A DNA stretch of 33,581 nucleotides from Polyangium jinanense (lineage in GTDB: Bacteria; Myxococcota; Polyangia; Polyangiales; Polyangiaceae), in the NCBI RefSeq assembly GCF_028435365.1, contig NZ_JAGTJJ010000091.1, positions 1 to 33,581 on the forward strand. The letters run 5' to 3'. Below, in pieces: positions 7,833-14,621 of this stretch (positions within the stretch are counted from its first letter, which is position 1; every line of letters begins with the position of its first letter). Made by a program: the position numbers and the translations under genes. The notes under the pieces were generated by a model. The model made no database searches. It was not told the origin of the DNA and worked only from the letters and a program-made list of their open reading frames with translations.

Positions 7833-8741
7833 ATGCGCTCTTCGAGCTTCGTTCCGCTCCTCGCGCTCACGCTTCTTTCCTTCGTCGGCGGGTGCGCCTC
7901 GGCAGCGCCGCCAGAGGCGCAGCCTGCCACGCCGGCCCCTCGCGCGCACGTGCAGGGCGACGACGCAGGGCCTTCTCCGACCTCGACGTCCCCCGCGAAG
8001 GCCTCGGGGGAGTCGCTGACGACGGCTCAGGCGGCGGATGCAGGAGCGCCCGCGGCCGCGGATGCGGCGGCATCTGCCGGCTCGGCGAACGAGGTCAAAC
8101 CCGAGACGGCGTTGCCGATCGAGCCTCGCACCGTCGTCCTGCACATCGGCGACTCGTTCCTCATGGCCGGCTTCTCGCAGGCGCTTCGGCCCAAGATGAA
8201 GGCTGTCGGCGCGCTCTACGAGGTCCGCTCCGAGCAGGCTTCGTACACCACGAGCTGGCACCTCAAGCTCGCGAAGCTCGTCGGCGACTACCACCCCGAT
8301 CTCGTGATCATCAACCTCGGCGCGAACGAGGTGACGTTGACCGATCCCGCCGCGCGCACGGACGCGGTCGAGCGGCTGGTCAAGATCGTCGGAGACAGGC
8401 CGTGCGTGTGGGTCTCGCCGCCGCTCTGGCGCAAGGACACGGGCATCATCGAGATCTTCCGCAAGCACACCTCGCCTTGTCGCTTCTTCGACTCGGACGC
8501 GGTCGCCGGCCCGATCTCGCGGCAAGCCGACGGCATCCACCCCGATGCCCCCGGCGGCGCTGCGTGGGCCGACGCGTTCTTCCGCTGGCTGCTCGCCGAG
8601 CGCGCGCCCGCGCCCAAGGACGGCGAGGCGCTGCCCAAGGGATCCGGCCGCCACGCCGTGAACCCGTGGCGCCTGCGTCCGGAAAAAAACACCGGAAGCC
8701 CGAGCCCGAGCCCGCAGAAGACCGCGCAGACGCAGCCCTAG
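7833..8741 (+). CDS. SGNH/GDSL-hydrolase lipoprotein
   Basis: Probable secreted lipid-anchored esterase of 302 residues. A lipoprotein signal peptide ends at LLSFVGGC, followed by an Ala/Pro/Ser-rich linker to about residue 95. The SGNH blocks are visible: block I HIGDSF (catalytic Ser), block III INLGANEV (Gly and Asn), block V DGIHPDAPGG (catalytic Asp and His). The natural substrate, perhaps acetyl groups on surface polysaccharide, cannot be told from sequence. Start chosen because it opens the signal peptide. It is divergent from the M50 protease gene across 96 bp that contain a GCCCGCC/GGCGGGC hairpin (7759-7775), and convergent with the acyltransferase gene nine bases downstream. Confidence 0.85.
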   Translation: MRSSSFVPLLALTLLSFVGGCASAAPPEAQPATPAPRAHVQGDDAGPSPTSTSPAKASGESLTTAQAADAGAPAAADAAASAGSANEVKPETALPIEPRTVVLHIGDSFLMAGFSQALRPKMKAVGALYEVRSEQASYTTSWHLKLAKLVGDYHPDLVIINLGANEVTLTDPAARTDAVERLVKIVGDRPCVWVSPPLWRKDTGIIEIFRKHTSPCRFFDSDAVAGPISRQADGIHPDAPGGAAWADAFFRWLLAERAPAPKDGEALPKGSGRHAVNPWRLRPEKNTGSPSPSPQKTAQTQP

Positions 8742-8750
8742 CGGGGAGGT

Positions 8751-9458
8751 CTAGCGGCTCATCGCCTCGACGATCGCGTCGTGCACCGCGGCCGTGAGCT
8801 CCTTGCGGCGCTCGTTGCCGTACGCCTTCGGATCGATCGGCGGCAGGATCGTCACGACCACACGTTTGCCCTTGCGCACGATCGTCCCACGCGCGGGCAG
8901 CACGTCGCGCGTGCCGTCGATCGCCACCGGCAAGATGCGGTGGCCTGTCTCCAGCGCGAGGTGAAACCCTCCGCTCTTGAACGTCCCCACGATCCCCGTC
9001 GGACTGCGTGTCCCCTCGGGCGCGATCCAGAGCAGCGAGCCCTCCTCCAGCATGCTGCTCGATGTGCGCAGCGCGTCGACGGCCTGCGCGCGGTTGCCGC
9101 GCTCGACGCGGACGAACCCCGCGGCCTTCATCGCGTGACCCCAGACCGGCACGTCGAAGAGCTCCGCCTTCGCCACCATGCGCAGCCTTCGATCCGGGAT
9201 CGCGCGGTAGAGCGCCGGGATGTCGTAGAGGCTCTGGTGGTTCGACATCACGATGAACGTCTCGCGGCCGTCGCCGAGATGCTCGCGACCACGCACGACG
9301 AGACTGATCTCCGCGTCCGCGAAGAGCTTGCGCGACCACCACGCGAGCCGCTCGTCGCACGTCTCGGCGTCGAGACGACCCATCGCCGCGTCGACCACCG
9401 TGGGCACGCTGATGCGCGCCGTGTCGAGGATGCCCTTGGCCGTCTCCGCGAGCGTCAC
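8751..9458 (-). CDS. 1-acyl-sn-glycerol-3-phosphate acyltransferase family protein (PlsC-like)
   Basis: Transfers an acyl chain to lysophosphatidate or a related acceptor at the inner membrane. In 235 residues the four PlsC blocks are seen: NHQSLYDIP (the HX4D motif reads HQSLYD), GFVRVERG, APEGTRSPTG (EGTRS) and ILPVAIDGT. The GTG start at 9458 has GGAGGGGG upstream and overlaps the stop of the preceding lipoprotein gene as GTGA. An in-frame extension to 9665 is only the other frame of that lipoprotein gene. As the last gene of the minus-strand operon it may act on lipid or on a product of the operon, or merely be co-transcribed. Confidence 0.88.
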   Translation of the reverse strand: MTLAETAKGILDTARISVPTVVDAAMGRLDAETCDERLAWWSRKLFADAEISLVVRGREHLGDGRETFIVMSNHQSLYDIPALYRAIPDRRLRMVAKAELFDVPVWGHAMKAAGFVRVERGNRAQAVDALRTSSSMLEEGSLLWIAPEGTRSPTGIVGTFKSGGFHLALETGHRILPVAIDGTRDVLPARGTIVRKGKRVVVTILPPIDPKAYGNERRKELTAAVHDAIVEAMSR

Positions 9459-9874
9459 CGCCCCCTCCGCTTCTTCTTCGCGTCGGGGAAACGCGCGTTG
9501 CACGTGTCGATGCACTCCTTGTCGGTGCAGGCCTTGATGCACTCGTCGATGTTCTTCGCGTTCTGGTCCGTCGGGTCCTTCTCCTCGGCCGGCTTCGGAT
9601 CGAGCGTCTTGCAGAGGTTGTCGGCGCAGTACGAGCCCGCGGCGCAGTCCGTGTCGTAGAGGCACTGCACGCAGCGGAGGTTCCAGCAGATGCCGGCCTC
9701 GGTTCCGGCGTCACGCGCGGTGCAGTCGGCGTTCGACTCGCACGTGGCGAAGCGGCCTTCTTCGAGGCTCCCGGGCAGGCTGCCGGCGCAGGCGGAGACG
9801 AGCGCCGCGGCGAGCGCGATGGGCAAAGGAAGGACGAGGAGAGCGCGGGCGAAGATCGAAGTACGTGCGTTCAT
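9455..9874 (-). CDS. Cys-rich lipoprotein
   Basis: A 139-residue exported protein of unknown function. The signal peptide ends in the lipobox LVSAC. The mature part has regularly spaced cysteines (CESNADC, CWNLRCVQC, DTDCAAGSYC, then CIKACTDKECIDTC), probably disulfide-bonded in the periplasm or at the surface. A short Lys/Arg tail closes it. Such small cysteine-rich lipoproteins are common in Polyangiales. It overlaps YjbQ by ATGA upstream and the acyltransferase by GTGA downstream, so its translation is coupled to both. It might bind metal or receive a modified product, but that is speculation from context. Confidence 0.75.
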   Translation of the reverse strand: MNARTSIFARALLVLPLPIALAAALVSACAGSLPGSLEEGRFATCESNADCTARDAGTEAGICWNLRCVQCLYDTDCAAGSYCADNLCKTLDPKPAEEKDPTDQNAKNIDECIKACTDKECIDTCNARFPDAKKKRRGR

Positions 9875-10305
9875 GGGCCTCCGGAGGCGCCGAGCAAGGT
9901 GATCACGAGGCGCCTCGTGTGCGGGCTCGTTCGGTGCTCCCAGACGTAGATGGCTTGCCAGGTGCCGAGCGCGAGCTTGCCCGCGGTGACGGGGATCGTG
10001 AGGCTCGTGCTCGTGATGGCCGCGCGGATGTGCGCGGGCATGTCGTCGGGGCCTTCGGCGTCGTGCTCGTAGCCGGCGCCGTCGGGCGCGACGCGCGCCA
10101 TCCAGCGATCGAGATCGCGCAGCACGGCCGGATCGGCGTTCTCCTGCACGACCAGGCTCGCCGAGGTGTGCTGAAGGAAGAGCGAGCACAGGCCGATCGT
10201 GACGCCCGCGTCGTCGAGCACGGCCGCGACCGCGCTCGTGACGTCGTAGAGACCCCGCCCGCGGGTGCGGATGTCGAGGGTCTTCTGGTGGACGCTCTCC
10301 CTCAT
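9871..10305 (-). CDS. YjbQ-family (UPF0047) protein, secondary thiamine-phosphate synthase enzyme family
   Basis: A 144-residue member of a family whose E. coli member weakly replaces thiamine-phosphate synthase; its natural role is unsettled. Family landmarks are clear: FLQHTSASLVVQENAD, GYEHDAEGPDDMPAHIRAA, SLTIPVTAGKLALGTWQAIY and VWEHR, including the conserved His, Glu and Asp residues of the putative active site. I chose the ATG at 10305, about 9 nt after a GGGGGG; an in-frame GTG at 10311 is too close to it. It lies 59 bp after the DUF2063 gene and overlaps the next lipoprotein gene by ATGA, placing it inside the bufferin-like operon. Confidence 0.9.
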   Translation of the reverse strand: MRESVHQKTLDIRTRGRGLYDVTSAVAAVLDDAGVTIGLCSLFLQHTSASLVVQENADPAVLRDLDRWMARVAPDGAGYEHDAEGPDDMPAHIRAAITSTSLTIPVTAGKLALGTWQAIYVWEHRTSPHTRRLVITLLGASGGP

Positions 10306-10364
10306 CGGCACGTTGCCCCCCGTACGTGGCTCCTACCGTGTCCGATGGTCGGGGTTCTCTGCAA

Positions 10365-11207
10365 CTACGAAGATGAGGGGAGGTCGACGTCGACCACGAT
10401 GCCGAGGGCCGTCCACTGCTGAAACCAGCGCCCGACGCTCGCCGCCACGTGGGCCTGCCGATCCTCGGGCAAGGGCTCGGCGAGGCGGCCCAGCGCAGGC
10501 ACGAGCGGCACGCCCTCCGCGAGGAGGTCGAGCAGCGTGGAGGCTTCGGGCTCGAGCTCCTCGAAGTGCGTGACGAGCTCGCGGTTGCGGTAGAGCGCGA
10601 TGTGCGCGGGCGAGGGCGTGTCGGGGAAGACGGCCGGTTCGCCCGAGACGAGCCACGCCTTGCGGAGGCGGTGCACGGGGTAGGCGAACGAGAGCCGGCG
10701 CATCGCGGGGTGCAGCACGATCCGCGCGCGCTCCCAGGCGTCCTCGGGCAGGCTTGCGAGCTTTTGTGGATCGAGCGGCGGCGCGTCGGGCCCGGTGCGC
10801 ACCTCGAGGAGCGCGATCTCGTAGCGCGATAGATCCGCGGCGAACGTGCGCTCGGCTTGCGTTTCGAGCCCGGACCAGGTCGCGACGAAGCCCGGCACGG
10901 GCTCGATGAGCTTCTCGAACGCGGCGTGCGCGGGAGGATGGGCGCCGAGGAAGTCGCGGCAGAACGTGTTCCACTTGTCCTCGCCGAGCAGGCGCGCGAG
11001 AGCCGGAAAATCGTCGTGCAGGATCTCGCGGTGGCGGAGCCAGAACTGGCGCCGGTAGATGTCGACCTGCGCGGCCGGCGTGAGGCGACCGTTTCCCGTG
11101 ACGAACCGCGCGGCGGTCTCGGCGAGGGCCGGATCCTCGGGGATCGGCGCATGGCCGGGGATCACGCTCGCGAGGAACGCTTGCACCGAGGCGAGATCAC
11201 TTCGCAT
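10365..11207 (-). CDS. DUF2063 family protein (BufC/HvfC-like RiPP maturation partner)
   Basis: The 280-residue partner protein of a DUF692 enzyme. In methanobactin and bufferin systems the partner subunit binds the precursor peptide and forms a complex with the iron enzyme. The N-terminal part matches the DUF2063 pattern: the family-typical YRRQFWLRHREILHDDFPAL, then LARLLGEDKWNTFCRDFLGA and HPPAHAAFEKL. The C-terminal region (IALYRNRELVTHFEELEPEAS) is the second half typical of long DUF2063 proteins. Its start overlaps the DUF692 stop by 11 nt, so the two are made together. Confidence 0.88.
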   Translation of the reverse strand: MRSDLASVQAFLASVIPGHAPIPEDPALAETAARFVTGNGRLTPAAQVDIYRRQFWLRHREILHDDFPALARLLGEDKWNTFCRDFLGAHPPAHAAFEKLIEPVPGFVATWSGLETQAERTFAADLSRYEIALLEVRTGPDAPPLDPQKLASLPEDAWERARIVLHPAMRRLSFAYPVHRLRKAWLVSGEPAVFPDTPSPAHIALYRNRELVTHFEELEPEASTLLDLLAEGVPLVPALGRLAEPLPEDRQAHVAASVGRWFQQWTALGIVVDVDLPSSS

Positions 11208-12051
11208 GGGACAGGGCCTCCTCCCGGACGACGCGCGCCCTCTCGGCCTCGGCGAGCAGCATGGCGAGCGGGGGGATGTCCTCGTCCCACTCGATCAGCG
11301 TGGAGACGGGACCGACGCGGCGGATCGCGCGGCGGTAGAGGTCCCAGACCGGATCGATCACCGGCCCCGAGTGCGTGTCGATGATGTAGTCGCCGTAGTT
11401 CGTGTGGCCGGCGAGGTGGATCTGCACGACGCGCTCGGCCGGGACGGCGTCGACGTACACGCGCGGGTCGAAGCCGTGGTTTTGCGACGAGACGTAGATG
11501 TTGTTGACGTCGAGCAAGATGCCGCAGTTGGCCTCCTCGACGACGGCGGTGAGAAAGTCCCACTCGGTCATGTCGCTCGACGTGTACGTCAGGTAGCTCG
11601 ACACGTTCTCCAGGACGAGCGGCACCTCCAGCGTGTCCTGGACGATGCGGGCGCGGGCGGCCACGTGGCGGATGACCTCCGTGGTGTAGGGCAGGGGCAG
11701 GAGGTCGTGCGTGTTCAGCGTGGCGGTGCCGGTCCAGCAGAGGTGATCACTCACCCACGGAGATTTCGTCCGGCGGAGCAGCGTCCGGAGATCACGGAGG
11801 AACTCGAAATCGAGCGGTGTCGTGCCGCCGATCGAGAGCGTGACGCCGTGCTGGATCACGGGGTAGTGGGCGAGGGCGCGGTCGAGGTTCGCGAGCGGCA
11901 CGCCGCCGGGGACGAGGAAGTTCTCGCTGATGATCTCGAACCAGTCGACCTTGGGACGGGTCTCGAAGATCTCCTCGTAGTGCGGCAGTCGCAGGCCCAC
12001 GCCGATCCCGAGGTCGGGGAGGCCGAGGCGCATGCGGTCGGGTGCGGTCAT
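11197..12051 (-). CDS. DUF692 multinuclear iron enzyme (MbnB/BufB/HvfB-like)
   Basis: An iron-dependent peptide-modifying enzyme of 284 residues with a TIM-barrel fold. Known members (MbnB, TglH, BufB) oxidise cysteine residues of ribosomal peptides. The metal-ligand pattern is all present: Glu43 in SENFL, His68 in QHGVTL, Asp102-His103 in SDHLCW, Glu148-Asn149 in ENVSSYL, Asp181 and Asn184 in LLDVNNIYVS, His192 in NHGFDP, His212 and His216 in IHLAGH, Asp225 and His227 in DTHSG, and Glu254 in IEWDED. Start at ATG 12051 with GGAG upstream; the open frame beyond it crosses the terminator and is not protein-like. It lies 109 bp after the small Cys lipoprotein gene, its most likely substrate. Confidence 0.93.
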   Translation of the reverse strand: MTAPDRMRLGLPDLGIGVGLRLPHYEEIFETRPKVDWFEIISENFLVPGGVPLANLDRALAHYPVIQHGVTLSIGGTTPLDFEFLRDLRTLLRRTKSPWVSDHLCWTGTATLNTHDLLPLPYTTEVIRHVAARARIVQDTLEVPLVLENVSSYLTYTSSDMTEWDFLTAVVEEANCGILLDVNNIYVSSQNHGFDPRVYVDAVPAERVVQIHLAGHTNYGDYIIDTHSGPVIDPVWDLYRRAIRRVGPVSTLIEWDEDIPPLAMLLAEAERARVVREEALSHAK

Positions 12052-12076
12052 CGCGGTGTCTCCGAAGAAGCGGTGT

Positions 12077-12130
12077 AAAAACGAAGGGCCGCGCGCGCCA
12101 CCTTGCTTGAGGTGGAAGCGGCGGCCCTTC
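12077..12130 (-). terminator. Intrinsic terminator between precursor and DUF692 genes
   Basis: On the minus strand a perfect 10-bp stem, GAAGGGCCGC (12130-12121) with GCGGCCCTTC (12092-12083), encloses a second hairpin CCACCT/AGGTGG and is followed by GTTTTTA (12077-12081 as T). It starts about 30 nt after the precursor stop and ends just before the DUF692 ribosome-binding region. A leaky terminator here would give many precursor transcripts and fewer enzyme transcripts, a known arrangement in RiPP operons. Partial read-through is inferred. Confidence 0.85.
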
Positions 12131-12160
12131 GGGCTCAAGCGGCGCGGGGGGCCGCTCGAA

Positions 12161-12421
12161 TCACTTCGGCGCGTCGGCCGGAGCGGGGGCGGCGCCGTCG
12201 GCAGGCGCGGCTTCGCCTTCCTTCTTGCCGCTGCAGGCGCCGGCCTTGCAGGAGTGCGCCGCGCCGTCGGCCTTCTGGCCGCTGCACGACGCCTGCGCGC
12301 CCGCCTCGGCGCCCGCCTTGCTGTCGGCGTTCTCGGGCTGCGCCTGGCTGCCGCCACACGCCGCGAGGCCCGCGATCATCCCGCCCACCGCAAGCGACGC
12401 CATCATCTTGTTCATGTTCAT
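12161..12421 (-). CDS. Small Cys-containing lipoprotein, candidate bufferin-like precursor
   Basis: An 86-residue exported peptide proposed as the substrate of the DUF692/DUF2063 pair. The signal peptide (MNMNKMMASLAVGGMIAGLAAC) ends in a lipobox with Cys22. The mature part is low-complexity (Ala, Gly, Lys, Glu, Pro) with three further cysteines at 46, 58 and 63 in ASCSGQK, AHSCKAG and GACSGKKEG. These resemble but do not match the EGKCG motifs of known HvfA/BufA peptides. No DUF2282 signature is evident. It begins with GGAG 8 nt before the ATG. If correct, its cysteines would be oxidised to thiooxazole-type groups and bind copper in the periplasm. An ordinary lipoprotein is the alternative. 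Confidence 0.75.
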   Translation of the reverse strand: MNMNKMMASLAVGGMIAGLAACGGSQAQPENADSKAGAEAGAQASCSGQKADGAAHSCKAGACSGKKEGEAAPADGAAPAPADAPK

Positions 12422-12469
12422 GGTCAATCTCCGTTCCAAGCGTTTCTTTTTCTGGGTCGGCACCCCGAG

Positions 12470-12483
12470 GAAGTCGCGACTTC
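12470..12483. promoter_or_regulatory. Palindrome upstream of the precursor gene, candidate operator
   Basis: A perfect 14-bp palindrome GAAGTCGCGACTTC, 49-62 bp upstream of the precursor start in the 241-bp divergent spacer. Position and symmetry suit a dimeric regulator, perhaps metal- or redox-responsive as known bufferin operons are induced by metals. No regulator gene is nearby and no second copy was seen in this spacer, so this is inference. Apart from this site I see no clear feature in the spacer. Confidence 0.35.
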
Positions 12484-12662
12484 GAGCGCTTCGTGCGAAA
12501 CCTCCCCCCGCCATGATCGTTTCCCCCCGGGGTGTCGGGGTTTCCCACCTACGTGCATGCCCGTCCTCCGGATCCGGATTGCCGAGCAGCACCCTCGGGA
12601 GCCATGTTGGTAGCCCGATGGGAAGGGGCGAAGCAAGGAAAAGCGCCGGATGGCAAGGGGCG

Positions 12663-13652
12663 ATGCAGGTCCACATCGCAACCCTCGTCGTCCTCGGCGC
12701 GATCTTCACCTCGGGATGCGTCGCGTCGCGGTTCGACGCGCGATTTCTGCCGACGGACGACGTCGCGCAGGAGCTCGTGTCGATGACGCCGGGGCTCGGC
12801 GCGGAAGCGCGCGCGACGTTTCGGGACGTGCTCGCGACGACCCTCGCGGAGGACGCGTACACCTGTTCGCCGTCGCCGCGGGAGGTCTTTTTTGGCGACG
12901 TGGAGGAAGGCGAGCGCACGATCCGCGGGGCGATGCCGCATTATCGTTTGTTTTTCGGGCCGATGCATTACCACGTGCGGCGGCTGGGGCCGCGCGGGGG
13001 CGCGCCAGGGCGCTGGGAGGTGTCTGCGACGTTCGCCGTGGTGCTGCCGCGCGAGGGCGGGACGCTGGAGCTCGCGGATTGCGAAGGGAAAGAGCGGTAC
13101 GAGGGCGAGGTCGTGTGCCGGGGCGTGCCGTTTTCCCGATCGAATACGACGGAGGCGTGTCCCAAATCGGGGGAGTTCCGGGCGCCGGCGACGCGTCGCA
13201 ACATGGAGGCGCTGCTCGCGCGCTGGTCCGAGGAGGCGGAGAGGTACTGGAATCGGGACGCCGATCGATATGGATTGCCGGTGCGGTACGATTTTACATT
13301 CTTGCCGCACGACCAGGCGGCGCGGGAGGGCGTGCCGGTCGATCTCACGTTGCCGCTGTCGACGACGTGCGGGCGGACGCCGTATTTCTGGTCCATGCGG
13401 AGCGGCTGGTCGCTGCCAGTGATCGCGCACGAGGCGGGGCATTTGCTGGGGCTCATGGACGAGTACGAGGCGCTCTCGGGGATCGTGCCGTTCTACCCGA
13501 AGAAGCCGTTCCCCGGCGCGCACACGAGCCGGATGGGTTTGTCGATGAAGGAAGACACGATCCTCTATCCGATGCACCACTGGATCGTGGTCCGACGTTA
13601 CCTCTGCCCGGAGCCCTCGGGTCGTGATCCGTGGGGGCATGCATTTCAATGA
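12663..13652 (+). CDS. Zinc-metalloprotease-like lipoprotein
   Basis: A 329-residue secreted protein. A signal peptide ends in the lipobox FTSGC (MQVHIATLVVLGAIFTSGC). The zinc-binding motif is HEAGHLLGLMDEYE from His256, with two His and a Glu, and a following Gly-Leu-Met-Asp as in metzincin-like secreted proteases. Six or more cysteines elsewhere suggest disulfides. The substrate is unknown. The start was set by the signal peptide; AAGGGG lies very close to it. It is divergent from the bufferin-like operon and overlaps the next gene by ATGA, so it starts a three-gene lipoprotein operon. Confidence 0.75.
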   Translation: MQVHIATLVVLGAIFTSGCVASRFDARFLPTDDVAQELVSMTPGLGAEARATFRDVLATTLAEDAYTCSPSPREVFFGDVEEGERTIRGAMPHYRLFFGPMHYHVRRLGPRGGAPGRWEVSATFAVVLPREGGTLELADCEGKERYEGEVVCRGVPFSRSNTTEACPKSGEFRAPATRRNMEALLARWSEEAERYWNRDADRYGLPVRYDFTFLPHDQAAREGVPVDLTLPLSTTCGRTPYFWSMRSGWSLPVIAHEAGHLLGLMDEYEALSGIVPFYPKKPFPGAHTSRMGLSMKEDTILYPMHHWIVVRRYLCPEPSGRDPWGHAFQ

Positions 13653-14608
13653 ACCGTCTGGTCCGAATTGCCCTGCTCGGCTCGATCCTCCTCTCGGCTT
13701 GCGACGACGAAAAGCCCGGAGACGCGCCTGCTTCCGCTTCCGCTGCCGCGCCCGCCTCCGCTGCCGCGCCCGCTTCCGCCTCCGCCTCCGCGCCCGCCTC
13801 GGCTCCCGTTGTGCTTCCCGAGCGGCCCGACGATTTTGCGCTCGTCGAGCCGGCGACGCCCACGTGTCCGCCGGACATGGTGCGCGTGAACAAGAGTTAT
13901 TGCGTCGATCGGTACGAGGCGAGCCTGGTCGACGCGGAGACGGGGCAGGATCTTTCCCCTTATTACGTGCCCGCCCGCAAGCAGGCGCTCTCGATCCAGA
14001 AATTGTGGGAGCAGGAGCGCCTCGCCGTCGGGCCCGTCGAGGCGCGCACGATCGAGCTGCCGCCGCTGCCGCCGTGGCAATCGCAGCGCAACTTCGAGCC
14101 GAAGGCGGTCTCGAAGAAGAGCCGCATCCCCCAGGGCTACCTCACGGGGCCGCTCGCCGCGCTCGCTTGCAAGAACGCGGGCAAGCGCCTTTGCTCGCTC
14201 GCGGAGTGGCAGACGGCTTGCCGGGGCGAGGACGATCGCGACTTCCCTTATGGCGACACGTACGAACCGGGCAAATGCAACATCTTCCGCGAGGCGCACC
14301 CCGCGGGGCTCTTGCACGGCAATCCGAGCATCGGTCACAGCGATCCGCGCCTCAACACGGTGAAGGCCGGGGACAAACCGCTCCTCCGCCGGACGGGCGA
14401 GACGCGGGCCTGCGTGAGCCGGTGGGAAGGCGACGCGATCGCCGACATGGTCGGCAATATCGACGAGTGGATCGACGACCCGGAGGGGACATTCGTCGGC
14501 GGATTTTACGCGCGTTCGAAAAAGGACGGTTGTGCCTCTATGGTGCGGGCCCATCCGTTCGATTACTTCGATTATTCGACCGGCGTTCGATGTTGCAAGG
14601 ATCTTTAG
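13649..14608 (+). CDS. Formylglycine-generating-enzyme-like (SUMF1 domain) lipoprotein
   Basis: A 319-residue lipid-anchored protein (lipobox LLSAC, Cys18) with an Ala/Ser/Pro linker to about residue 60. The FGE-sulfatase fold follows: CPPDMVRVNKSYCVDRYEAS, GPLAALACKNAGKRLCSLAEWQTACRG, DFPYGDTYEPGKCN, DMVGNIDEWIDD, and the ending TGVRCCKDL. In catalytic FGE two cysteines coordinate copper; many bacterial SUMF1 domains are non-catalytic ligand-binding modules. I cannot place the catalytic pair here, so a binding or structural role is as likely as modification. Starts at ATG 13649, overlapping the protease gene; an in-frame ATG at 13631 would spoil the signal peptide. Confidence 0.82.
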   Translation: MNRLVRIALLGSILLSACDDEKPGDAPASASAAAPASAAAPASASASAPASAPVVLPERPDDFALVEPATPTCPPDMVRVNKSYCVDRYEASLVDAETGQDLSPYYVPARKQALSIQKLWEQERLAVGPVEARTIELPPLPPWQSQRNFEPKAVSKKSRIPQGYLTGPLAALACKNAGKRLCSLAEWQTACRGEDDRDFPYGDTYEPGKCNIFREAHPAGLLHGNPSIGHSDPRLNTVKAGDKPLLRRTGETRACVSRWEGDAIADMVGNIDEWIDDPEGTFVGGFYARSKKDGCASMVRAHPFDYFDYSTGVRCCKDL

Positions 14609-14621
14609 CGCGGGAGCTTTC

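Noticed and set aside
7737..8654. In-frame extension upstream of the M50 protease start
   Set aside because: Arg-rich, overlaps the divergent SGNH lipoprotein gene, and membrane protease features begin only at 7736.
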